This document shows positions 54,828 through 64,000 of a DNA stretch of 64,000 bases, piece after piece (the stretch's first letter is position 1; the number at the start of each line of letters is the position of its first letter). The translations under genes and the position numbers were made by a program. The notes beneath the pieces were generated by a model. The model was not told the origin of the DNA and made no database searches. It worked only from the letters and a program-made list of their open reading frames with translations. Origin of the DNA: Nymphalis io. Its lineage: Eukaryota; Arthropoda; Insecta; Lepidoptera; Nymphalidae. The stretch spans positions 1,451,001 through 1,515,000 of the forward strand of contig NC_065896.1 in assembly GCF_905147045.1 (NCBI RefSeq), read 5' to 3'.

Positions 54828-54912
54828 CTGTAACAAAAAGTATTGCTGTTTGGCGGTAGAATATATGAATGAGTGGTACCTGCATAGACGAGCTTGTACA
54901 AAGATACCGCCT
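54828..54912 (-). repeat. SINE-A 5' fragment
   Basis: AGTATTGCTGTTTGGCGGTA, GAATGAGTGGTACCTGCATA, GACGAGCTTGTACAAAG; head only. Confidence 0.75.
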
Positions 54913-55229
54913 AAAAGAATCGATTTATAAATAAATTTTATCATATCATATTATTTTAATTATCACCGTAAATCTGCTATCAACGTTATACGAGTGAAAT
55001 ATGAAGCGAGTTCTTAAAGAATTCGTGTCGCGACATTTGTGTCAAGAATGTCAAGAATTGTGTGTAGCTACCCAGAGCTTACATCTTACAGAACACGTGG
55101 CACAGCACCCATGGCTAAGCCAAGGAAAACAGCTGTTGAGCTTAAGACTGTTCGACAGTTTTTACCTAGCCTATGTAAAATAATTTACTATTAAAAATAA
55201 TAGCTTCACTAAAATCAAAAGACAGACAG
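54913..55229. other. Unannotated; plus-strand 60-codon ORF of unknown value
   Basis: 55001-55183 opens MKRVLKEFVSRHLCQECQEL and has a CQECQELC cluster. No domain recognised, no supporting context; probably chance. Confidence 0.25.
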
Positions 55230-55522
55230 TTTTTTTATAGAATAGGATGGAGGAAGGTGGACGAGCATATGGGCCACTTGATGGTAAGTGGTCACCAACG
55301 CCCATCGACATTGTAAGAAATGTTAACCATCGCTTACATCGCCAATGCACCTCCAACCTGGGGACTAAGATGTTATGTCCCTTGTGCCTGTAATTATACT
55401 GGCTCACTCACCCTTCAAACCGGAACATAACAATACCAATTACTGCTGTTTTGCGGTAGAATATCTGATGAGTGGGTGGTACCTACACAGATGAGCTTGC
55501 ACAAAGCCCTACCACCAGTAAA
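55230..55522 (-). repeat. SINE-A copy, full length
   Basis: TTTTTTTATAGAATAGGATG to GCACAAAGCCCTACCACCAG, with a GGAGGAAGG duplication by the tail. Confidence 0.95.
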
Positions 55523-57202
55523 ACAACAGATATAACACAACATGCAAAATGTTATAACCAGTGCGATAAAACAGGTTTATAAACACAGTCATAACACAAT
55601 TATACGTTACGCCCATTTCATTGTGATGAATGTCTCTTTTTTATAATATATAATACTTATATTTATTATGATATAATTTAACTTTTAAAAAAAAAACTTT
55701 GTTGCAATAACATAATATATGAACAATTTAAATAAGACGTTCCATTATTCCAAATATAAATTAAAATATATAAATTGATTTCATTGTAATAAGAATAAGA
55801 TAATCAAAAAATTTAAAAATTACTCTGCCAATGTAGTTAAAAGATTATAATATTTATATTAGATATGTATATGCATTTGTACGCAGAACAAGAATTATAT
55901 TTAATATTAGAGTCTAAAGGAATGATAATAAGTATGAATGATAAATGTCCAAGCAAATTGCAGACTTAAAAAAATTTAAGCGATTCTCATCCATTTCCAT
56001 TTCCTAAGGGATATGGTGTTTTGTATAAATGGAAGGTGAAGCAATAGCTAAATTAATTAAAACCAATTAGATTCATAGATAGCAACGGAATTTGTAATTA
56101 ATTCACATCAGAAAATTTCCCATGAGGTTTGTATTGTCTTTGAATTTATCTATGGTAATAATATAAAAATCTCTTACATATTTCCTTTGTAGCACTTTTA
56201 CAACGTTAACATATTATTATAATAATATACGTTGATCAAAATATATACACAACGCTAATAAAAAATATCCAATTTACAAGTAAAGACAAGACCGCAAAGC
56301 TAATTAAATTAAATCTAATTCTATTACCGCAAGCCTCACACATACATAAACACAAACCGAGATATATATTTTCATGTACACATATATATTTTCATGTTAA
56401 CACTGTCCCCAATTAAAAACGAAAATCCTGGCACACTACACACTTAAAAAAAAACAACAAACTTTTTTTTGAATAATTCAATTCCATTTAAAAATTTCGA
56501 ACAACGTTATGTTTTGTTTATTAATTATTTAACAATGTTTTCTTTTGTTCATAAATTTAAAAATCACCAAATTAGTATGTTTCCAATTACGAATATTTAA
56601 TGAATTAAAATTGTTGTTTTTTTTTCGTTCTAATTTTAAAATTTTGATACCGTGATTCGTGTTGGCTATTAAATAAGCAACCGGCGTTCTTGAGTGCCAC
56701 TCGTACTGTAATACAAACCTAGTATGGTTTCAATGTCCACGCTCCATTTGACTGAGAATGTGTTATGCACAGTGTAAAAAATATTAATTGGTTAATTTTA
56801 TTGTACTAGTAAATATTCTGTCGCGTGTTTCAGAAATTTATATCCTTTTATAATCATTGTCATTAATCATTGAATTATTTTAAGTGGAATTGCTTTCTAA
56901 GTCGCTAAGTTTTTGAGATTAAGGTAAATGAGCAAACAAATATTAAATTAATTACGTTAAGCTTTACATAAATAATGTTACTCTCTTTTATTTTATCCAA
57001 TTTAACTATATTACCTTTATGTCTATACACTGACTCACTCACACTATTCAGCTTTTTTACAAGCATAAATTGATTATACATCAATTAGTCTGAAAGAAAT
57101 AAAAAAAGCAAATGTAATTATTCTCATACTATATAAATGGTATGATTTACTCATACACAATGGCGATATTATTAATCTAAATTATGAACTGTGCGATATG
57201 AG
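55523..57202. other. Unannotated very AT-rich stretch
   Basis: No SINE copies for 1.7 kb, no coding evidence. Confidence 0.5.
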
Positions 57203-57367
57203 ATATCGCCAATGCGCCACCAACCTTGAGAACTAAGATATGTCCGTTGTGCCTGCAGTTACACTGGCTTACTTACCCTTCAAACCAGAATACAACGATA
57301 GCGGTAGATTATATGACGAGTGGGTGATACCAACCGAGATGGGCTTTCACATAACCCTATCACCAAG
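57203..57367 (-). repeat. SINE-A 5' part
   Basis: GATATCGCCAATGCGCCACC to ACCCTATCACCAAG. The tail half is absent, and a deletion removes the AAGTACTGCTGTTTT block. Confidence 0.85.
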
Positions 57368-58350
57368 TAATTCAAGTGAATAAACTGCATTAAACCTTCC
57401 GAATAAGAAAATAATTCCGTTTTAAAATTTTTACTATGTTATTCATAATATATTGAGTTTTAATGTTTACTGCCAAGAACACGGAAAAGCATCTCCCTAA
57501 CAGTGACTATTTTATTAAAAATTGTTTAGTTAATAATCGAGCTTAGTGATATTAAAATTGTGCTCACAATTGTTAAGACACGCTTGCATGATTTAACGTA
57601 GTTAGAAATACGAAACATAACTCTTATTTTGTGATAGGTGTTCAAAAAATTAATTCATTTTCACTCTAAAGAAAAATAAGCATGTTAACACTTCCTGGTT
57701 AAAATTCTTATAGAAATATGATTACGTAATGCACATTTACTGCATTACACCGTCCACAAGGGCCCTGCACACTAACAAGACACACACAAAGACCAGCTCA
57801 CACACGAATGCATATTGACCGTTTAATGCCTATGAGTAAGGTGATCTAGTGCACACTGTTCGATGACACGGGTTTTTTTAGCATAAAAATCGTATGTGAT
57901 TGTATCGTGGAAACAGAAAGTGGAAAGGATGACGTGAATACGATCGAAATTCAATATCGCGTCGGTTGTAGAAATGGCGACAAGTATGTCATAAAATTCG
58001 AACTTTCAATTTTGATACTTTCAGATCGTATTACTCTTTTCGAATTGTTATTACCTTAATAAATTTCCTAGTATCTTGAGGTATTATGAATTCATTTATA
58101 TTTTTATGTCCAAATAAAAATTTACTCGTTTTAATTCAATGTTTATTAATTTCTAAAAGATATAGAAATCCGACTAAAACAGTCTTTGATTTATTGACTA
58201 TTGTCCGCCATATTTGATTTCTGGTGCCGTCTGGCTCTTAATAGAGTTAAAGTATTTTATTTAACAGTTAAGGCCTTAAAAAGGTGAAGGTATTTGATTG
58301 GTTATAGTGTGTATTTATTTAGTTTGTGTGAGGCTTATTTAAAAATACTA
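57368..58350. other. Unannotated; GC-richer patch at 57720-57995
   Basis: A plus-strand frame is open from about 57851 to 58058 without ATG. Its best part follows a TTTTTTTAG acceptor and precedes GTATGT, and reads IKIVCDCIVETESGKDDVNT then IEIQYRVGCRNGD. The minus strand is also open. It could be an exon or a promoter-proximal region; not called as a gene. Confidence 0.3.
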
Positions 58351-58620
58351 CTACTGGTGGCTTTGTGCAAGCTCGTCTGGGTAGGTACTACCCATTCACC
58401 AGATATTCTACTGCAAAACAGCAGTACTTGGTATTGTTGTGTTCCGGTTTGAAGGGTGAGTGAGCTAGTGTAATTACAGGCATAAGGGACATAGCATCTT
58501 AGTGCCCAAGGTTGGTGGCGCATTGGCGATGTGAGCAATGGTTTACATTTCTTACAATGCCAATGTCTATGGGTATTGGTGACAACTTACCATCAGGTGA
58601 CTCATTTTCTTGTACGCCTA
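58351..58620 (+). repeat. SINE-A copy, interrupted by SINE-D
   Basis: CTGGTGGCTTTGTGCAAGCT to TTTTCTTGTACGCCTA. Its last 30 bp and poly(A) resume at 59002, after the inserted element. Confidence 0.95.
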
Positions 58621-59001
58621 ATAATAATAATAATAATGTCCTCCAGACCGATTTCGGCCACGGCGGCCAATCTCAAGTGAGATTAGCCAACGACGCAGGA
58701 GATATTATAGTGCACAAGTGTGTGCGCAAACACAGGTGCACTCTCTATTCCCTAACTCTCATAATCCGATGGGACGGCAATCCGACACGATCGGAAAGAG
58801 TTCAGGCGCAGGACCAACGGCTTTACGTGCTTTCCGAGGCACGGGAGTGTACACACATCCATCTTCCAGAATCCGGGCTGGTGCTGAGAATTTTCTGATA
58901 GAAAAATCCAATAACTTTTTTTTTATTGGCCCGACCTGGGAATTGAACCCAGGACCTCCGAGTCTGCAGCCTTATATCAAGCCACTTGACCAACGAGGCA
59001 G
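58621..59001 (-). repeat. SINE-D full-length insertion inside SINE-A
   Basis: Tail (ATA)n at 58621-58637, body TCCTCCAGACCGATTTCGGC to GGCGCAGGACCAACGGC. The tRNA-like head is on the minus strand (B box CTGGGTTCAATTCCCAGG, A box TGGTCAAGTGG), ending TGCCTCGTTGGT. It is bracketed by TTGTACGCCTA at 58610-58620 and 59002-59012. Frames at 58512-58898 and 58718-59065 are read-through of this nested pair, not genes. Confidence 0.97.
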
Positions 59002-59036
59002 TTGTACGCCTACCTATATTTTAAAAACAAAAAAAA
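59002..59036 (+). repeat. SINE-A 3' end displaced by the SINE-D insertion
   Basis: Second copy of TTGTACGCCTA, then CCTATATTTTAAAAACAAAA, the end of the SINE-A begun at 58351. Confidence 0.93.
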
Positions 59037-59089
59037 TGCAGGAGAGCAAATTAGCCAATAAGTAACCTCAATCTATAAACATACTGATA

Positions 59090-59200
59090 TTATTAATGCG
59101 CTGCCAGCAATAGTGCGGGCCTTTTTGGGTGTATTTACACTGACTCGCTCACCACATTCACGTTCATACACAAATACGGACTAGTGGTCATTTATAAGCT
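59090..59200 (-). repeat. Possible SINE-A fragment
   Basis: TAATGCGCTGCCAGC, ATTTACACTGACTCGCTCAC are suggestive only. Confidence 0.35.
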
Positions 59201-59965
59201 TACAAAACCAATATAAATAGTATTATGAGAAACCAATGTATGAATGAATGACTTTTATTTCAAATTATTACACCAATTTATAATTCAAAGTGCTCGAATT
59301 CAAGCTGTATTAATAATGAACAGCATTCAGCTCTATCGAGAACAATGGAAACGAACTCAATCCCCTATAGCGGTGGACGACGCTGCAACATCGCTGTATA
59401 ATTTATACGGCTGTGTATATAGGGCTTACAGGTGCAAAATTGTATAAATTTCCCATAATATCAACTGTTCTACATTCGTATGAAAATGATAACTTGTTTT
59501 AAAAGAAAGAAATAGTGATCGTAAAATGACAAAGGAATGTTCAAAAAGCCAAGAGTTTTTAATTGCGTAATAGTTTATCTCTTTTCGTTGTATATAAAAA
59601 TGTAGCTATGTGTGTTTTGCATGATATATTTTAATACAAATTTATTTTATACTATATTAATCGATTTGTTTCTAGAAAATTTATTTAATAAAAAAATTAT
59701 CGTCATCGGAATTAAAAAAAAAACATTATGAAATAGTTATTTATTTAAAAACAGAATTGAAAATGAATTTTTGTCCTCTAAAATATACTATATAACTTTT
59801 ATGGCTTCGGCTGTCTCGGATTGATTTTACTTATAATTGGGTTACAACAATAAAACATAGATAATAAATAATAAGGAACATTCTCATCGCCGTTTTTTTA
59901 AATTTAATGTCACAATAGTCAAAAAAGTACCACAATTGTACATAAAGTAAAAAAAGTAAACTATA
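59201..59965. other. Unannotated AT-rich sequence
   Basis: A 67-codon plus frame at 59244-59447 is of unclear origin. No splice sites or domain. Confidence 0.4.
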
Positions 59966-60071
59966 ACGCTGTGAATGTCTCACTTCTTTGCTAAGGCCTC
60001 CTCTCCCTGAGGAAAATGTTTAGGGCTTAATTCCACCACGCTGCTCCAATGTGGTTTGATGCATATGTGAC
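59966..60071 (-). repeat. SINE-B 3' part, truncated
   Basis: ACGCTGTGAATGTCTCAC to CCAATGTGGTTTGATGCATA. Confidence 0.8.
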
Positions 60072-60135
60072 AATGGCAATTATTTCTGAGGAGTTTATTT
60101 CTGAACTGGTGGTAGACTTATGACAATCAATTAGT

Positions 60136-60567
60136 GTTTTTTTTTTTTTTTATATATGTCCCGGGATGGCAAATGGCTCTACTCCACCTGATGGTAAGTG
60201 GTAGTAGATTCCAAACTCGACGACGGCCAGTACAGTCGGGAAGAATGTTCTGTACTAGCCGTCCCCGCCTTGCCGGCCCGCAAGATGCCTCTTCACGCCT
60301 CGTTTGAAGGAACCCGGGTTGTAAGAGGAGGGGAACACGTGAGCTGGTAAGGAATTCCGTTCTTTGGTGGTGCGGCAAAGAAAGGAGTTGCCAAATTTCT
60401 TTGTGCGCGATGGAATTGATGTCACAGTTAGGCGGTGACATCGGGAACCAGCTCGCGTGGACTTAAGAAGGAAGGGGGAAGCAGGAATTAGAGAGAATAA
60501 TTCCTCAGAGCACTCGCCGTGATACAGACGATAGAAAGCGCTCAGTGCTGCTATCTCGCGATGCTAA
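60136..60567 (-). mobile_element. Jockey-type LINE 3' end, 5'-truncated
   Basis: Poly(A) (T run 60136-60150), 3' UTR with CCACCTGATGGTAAGTGG, and the last roughly 110 codons of ORF2, ending KRGVKRHLAGRQGG-like near 60264. Very similar to 3883-4280, including CGTTTGAAGGAACCCGGGTT. It is shorter at its 5' end, with truncation at about 60567. The long minus frame at 60127-60441 is the wrong frame for this ORF. Confidence 0.88.
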
Positions 60568-60615
60568 CACTTCTATATTTAATAAAGTTTTTTTTATTTC
60601 GATTTACCTTTTTTT

Positions 60616-60663
60616 GACAGAATTTCGATGAAATTAGACACATGCAGGTTACCTCAAAATACC
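60616..60663 (-). repeat. SINE-B piece, left part of a split copy
   Basis: GACAGAATTTCGATGAAATT, AGACACATGCAGGTTACCTC. It continues at 60984 after the inserted copy. Confidence 0.75.
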
Positions 60664-60676
60664 TGGCTATCAGGGA

Positions 60677-60979
60677 AGCCGAGATGGCCCAGTGGAAAGA
60701 ACGCGTGAATCTTAACCGATGATCGTGGGTTAAAATCCGGGCAAGCACCACTGAATTTTTATGTGCTAATTTGTGATTATGATTCATCTCTTGCTTGACG
60801 GTAAAGGAAAACATAGTAAGGAAACTTGCATATCTCTAATTTTTCAGTGAAATTGTGCCACATGTGTATTCTACCAACCCGCATTGGTGCAGAATGGTGG
60901 AATAAGCTCAAAAACCTTCTCCTCAAAAAGGGAGAGGAGGCCTTAGCCCAGCAGTGGGATATTCACAGGCTGTTACTAA
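60677..60979 (+). repeat. SINE-B full-length copy inserted into an older SINE-B
   Basis: AAGCCGAGATGGCCCAGTGG to CACAGGCTGTTACTAATGTT. The flanks are pieces of a minus-strand SINE-B sharing GTTACCTCAA on both sides (60648 and 60979), consistent with a target-site duplication. About 18 extra bases lie on the left. Confidence 0.92.
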
Positions 60980-60983
60980 TGTT

Positions 60984-61116
60984 ACCTCAAGATGTTTTCC
61001 TTCATCACAATTCATCACAAATTAAGCACATAAAAATTCAATGGTGCTTGCTCGGGCTTGGACACGCGGTCATCGGTTTACATTCACGCGTTCTAACCAC
61101 TGGACCATCTCGACTC
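60984..61116 (-). repeat. SINE-B piece, right part of the split copy
   Basis: CTCAAGATGTTTTCCTTC through GCTTGCTCGGGCTTGG to CACTGGACCATCTCGACTC, the tRNA-like head of the older copy. Confidence 0.85.
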
Positions 61117-61265
61117 TTGTACATTATATATATAATATTATTTGTGTCTTATTTACCGTTTTAAAATCAATTTTACAATAAAAACTCAATTACTAAAACG
61201 AAATCACTCATTAAAACTATAAACAGTTATTTAATAGACAATGACACATTAGTAGCAATGTACAC

Positions 61266-61500
61266 TTAACCGAAGGTTGCAGCCTCAAACCCGGGCAAGC
61301 GTCACTGAATTTTAATATGCTTCATTGATTTTTATTTTTCTAATTCATCTTGGATTGGCGACTTGTATATATCGTATTATAATCTGCCCCATGTGTTCTA
61401 TCATCTCAAATTGGAGCAGCAGGATTAAGCTCTAAGATCTCACATCAAAAGGAGAAGGTAAAAGTAAAGTAGTACCCTGCAATTAATGTTCCACAGGTGA
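61266..61500 (+). repeat. SINE-B copy, decayed
   Basis: TTAACCGAAGGTTGCAGCC, CTCAAACCCGGGCAAGCG, GGAGCAGCAGGATTAAGC, TTAATGTTCCACAGGTG. Confidence 0.75.
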
Positions 61501-61649
61501 GCAAATGCTTTACAATTGAATAGCATACGATTTTTATCTACCACGCTACCTGTCTAAAGACAGTGAGATATTACTTAAATTTTCGTTCGACACGTTATGC
61601 GAATTTCTCACAATCTTTTCCTCCGCGTGCTTATATATATTTACCTGAA

Positions 61650-61745
61650 CATGAAATTCACTCTTATCACGAAAATAATCTTAACTTAAGACGAGTGAAA
61701 CTATGAAGCTTATATAATAATGTTATATACTAAAACCGTATTACA
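61650..61745 (+). repeat. Dispersed low-copy repeat F, diverged
   Basis: ACATGAAATTCACTCTTATC, GACGAGTGAAACTATGAAGC, ATGTTATATACTAAAACCG parallel 52186-52310. Confidence 0.45.
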
Positions 61746-61954
61746 AAAAAATAATATATTTATTATTTGTAAAAGGCACATCAATTCTAAACAATGAAAT
61801 AACATTCATCTGATATATAAAACTATTACAGGTACGTACAACTCTGATAACGTAATCTCCAGTCGAGTGCTTGAAAAAAATGATTAAAATTAATAAATAT
61901 AATATATCTAATAAATAAAAAAATTATTATAAAGACTAACATCTTAGTTTTTAC

Positions 61955-62001
61955 CTTCAACTTCGTCAAGGAATCGGTTAAAATATCAATACTTTGCGTC
62001 A
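61955..62001 (-). CDS. Weak candidate 47-nt coding exon
   Basis: On the minus strand, after an AG at 62003-62002, one frame reads TQSIDILTDSLTKLK and is followed by GTAAAA. Composition is coding-like (amphipathic), but the donor is weak, the acceptor lacks a pyrimidine tract, and 15 codons carry little weight. Could belong with the 51358 candidate or be chance. Confidence 0.2.
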
Positions 62002-62243
62002 CTGCTCATAATTCGTTATACAGATTCAATATTCTGTAGGTTGGAGAATACTTTGCTAATATTGTAAGATAATTATTATAAGATAATGAAATTAAAATTA
62101 CCATATCATTTTAATCAAAGTATTTAATATCGTCGCTTTATCGCTTGGATGAAACAACCGGCTGAATGTCCATCTACCTTTGACACCCTTTTTTTTTAAA
62201 CATACGAATCATATTTGATGTACACACGCGCACAAGCACACAT

Positions 62244-62541
62244 TACTGGTGGTAGAGCTTTGTGCAAGCTCGTCTGGGTAGGTACCACCCACTCATCAGA
62301 TATTCTACCGCAAAACAGCAGTACTTATTATTGTTGTGTTCCGGTTTGAAGGGTGAGTGAGCCAGTGTAACTACAGGCACAAGGGACATAAAATCTTAGT
62401 TCCCAAGGTTGGTGGCGCATTGGCTATGTAAGCGATGGTTGACATTTCTTACAATGCCAGTGTCTAAGGGCGTTTGGTGACCACTTAACATCAGGTGGCC
62501 CATATGCTCGTCCGTCTTCCTATTTTATAAAAAAAAAAACA
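62244..62541 (+). repeat. SINE-A copy, full length
   Basis: ATTACTGGTGGTAGAGCTTT to CCTATTTTATAAAAAAAAAA; near consensus. Confidence 0.95.
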
Positions 62542-63239
62542 TACACACTTGATTACGCTCTTCGAGTTATTTCAATTTATAGTTAAGACAATAATTAATC
62601 TATGCATTCTTGAGACTGCAGCGTTGTTATAATTGAAGTGAGGGACGACGCGGTGTGATGTTACTCCTCTTATCTCTTGTTTCCTTTTATGATTCACTAA
62701 CTTCACTACTATTTGACCATTGGTCGATGGCAGGAGATCACGTATTATGCAACCAACATTAAATATTTTAATCTGACATTGATCAACGTTCAGAAACTGG
62801 GAGTTAGTAAAATAAATTATAAAATCTTTTAATTCCCCGTACAGTAAGAGCTTAACATGAGATGCTAGCTGACAGACAGACATATTCATTGTATAAGCTG
62901 CGATGTTAATATTCTCAATGATTAATTATAACATAAATAAAACACATAATACATATTTCCATTTCAAATCTATGAATTTAATATGAAAAAGTATTTAAAA
63001 TTCAATACTCAATGATAGCTGTTATAACTTAGAACCTATGCACATTAACAAAACGGCGCTAAATCAATACGTAACGTGACACGGTTCCATATGACGTCTC
63101 ATCTCTATTGTGTTGTACCCTTGTCGCTGTTGGCAGTTGAACAATTATTGTCAGTCCAATTGTGTTATAGGGATGTCAAATGAACGTCTCTTATAAAATA
63201 TGATATTACTATTAATTAAACATTTTCTGTGATGAATCT
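62542..63239. other. Unannotated sequence
   Basis: A 105-codon minus frame at 62572-62889 begins 7 residues into MNMSVCQ-type sequence and shows no recognised domain or splice evidence. See rejected list. Confidence 0.4.
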
Positions 63240-63535
63240 TTTTTTTTTAATATAATAGGCAGGCGGACTGTCAAATGAGCTACCTGGTAGTAAGTGATCA
63301 ACATCGCCCATATATATTGCTATATATAGAGATATATTACCATATATATAACCATTCCTTACATCGCCAATACGCCACCAACTTTAATAACTAGCATTAT
63401 ATCCTTGTCCTATGATTACACTGGCCCACCCACTTGTCACTCACCAGAAATATTAGATAATGCTATTTAGCGGTATCATAAAGTATGGATGGATGGAACT
63501 TAACCAGACCAATTTACATAAAGCTCTACCACCGA
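63240..63535 (-). repeat. SINE-A copy, decayed, full span
   Basis: T run, ATAGGCAGGCGGACTGTC, GAGCTACCTGGTAGTAAGTG, with a TATATA insertion in the GTAAGAAAT region, to CTCTACCACCGATTAA. Confidence 0.88.
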
Positions 63536-63704
63536 TTAATGGATTTCTGCAAACCAATCTGATAGGTATTACTTATCCGCCGTTCATTCGCCTAACATCG
63601 AAACTAATATTCCTTGTGGATAGAGAATTGATTAGATTTGACTATTATTATTGAGTCAAATAGCTGCGTTACTATATATACGCATACATACTATTTCCTG
63701 AGTA

Positions 63705-63916
63705 TGTTTTTTTTATAATGTAGACAAAGGACCACCTGGTAAGTGGTCATCACCATTTGCGTCGTAAGAAATATTAACAATTCCCTGCATCACCACCGTA
63801 GGAACTAAGATGTTATGTCCCTTGTGCCTGGGGTTTCACTGGCTCACTCACCCTTTAAAAATACTAAATATAACTATACCTACCAAAACGGCATCACAAA
63901 CCCCTATCACCAAGTA
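63705..63916 (-). repeat. SINE-A copy, internally deleted
   Basis: GGACCACCTGGTAAGTGGTC, AGGAACTAAGATGTTATGTC, TGGCTCACTCACCCTTTAAA, then a shortened head ending CCCTATCACCAAG. Confidence 0.87.
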
Positions 63917-64000
63917 AATTTCATACCAATTATACATATATCGACGATTTTGATGTCAAACAAATTAAATCAAAATCAATCAAATCTATTGGCACGCCTT

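Noticed and set aside
58512..59065. Two overlapping plus-strand ORFs of 128 and 115 codons
   Set aside because: Both read through nested SINE-A/SINE-D; the peptide is translated repeat sequence (NNNNN from the ATA tail, tRNA-like head).
60127..60441. 104-codon minus-strand ORF
   Set aside because: Out-of-frame reading of the LINE ORF2 tail; the true ORF2 frame gives the KRGVKRHLAGRQG end.
60826..61164. 112-codon plus-strand ORF
   Set aside because: Translation of two abutting inverted SINE-B copies.
62572..62889. 105-codon minus-strand ORF
   Set aside because: No recognised domain, no upstream promoter features; includes AT-rich runs. A protein search could reverse this.

Overview
This is eukaryotic nuclear DNA, AT-rich (about one third GC by eye), intron- and repeat-dominated. 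The dispersed repeats are those of a lepidopteran genome, most likely a butterfly (perhaps Nymphalidae): four families of short retroelements with tRNA-like promoters or poly(A) tails, decayed Jockey-type LINE tails, and many weathered fragments. The order-level call rests on recognising these repeats from memory; the family-level call is an inference.

One protein-coding gene is certain. It lies on the minus strand and encodes a 72-residue G-protein gamma subunit orthologous to Drosophila Ggamma30A (the eye-type gamma). Its first coding exon is at 36506-36628 (ATG at 36616-36618). Its last coding exon is at 19960-20065 and carries a C-terminal CIIM prenylation box. A 16.4-kb phase-2 intron (20066-36505) separates them, and the two coding pieces join in frame. 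The 5' non-coding exon(s) and promoter must lie above 36.63 kb and were not pinned down.

Downstream of that gene on the same strand are two candidate exons of an unidentified gene. A 79-nt internal exon is at 12512-12590. A terminal exon is at 11428-11597, with a stop and AATAAA signals about 200 nt further on. Their phases do not match directly, so the gene model is incomplete. Upstream there is a well-bounded 63-nt exon-like segment (51358-51420), which is either a kelch-repeat-like coding exon or a non-coding 5' exon of Ggamma30A. A weaker 47-nt candidate is at 61955-62001. No rRNA gene, functional tRNA gene or CRISPR array was seen.

The rest is repeats. SINE-A (about 290 bp, ending in CTATTCTATAAAA) has over 30 copies or pieces. 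SINE-B (about 305 bp, tRNA-derived, TGGCCCAGTGG / GGTTCAAACCC boxes) has about 30. SINE-C and SINE-D are tRNA-derived, with 4 and about 9 copies. 'Strand' of a SINE below means the strand on which it reads promoter-to-tail. From 1 to 36.5 kb almost every SINE is on the minus strand, the sense strand of Ggamma30A; above 36.6 kb both strands are used. The most informative repeat observation is that SINE-A and the Jockey-type LINE share an identical 19-bp stretch at their 3' ends, which suggests SINE-A is mobilised by that LINE. No novel defence or mobile system was found.
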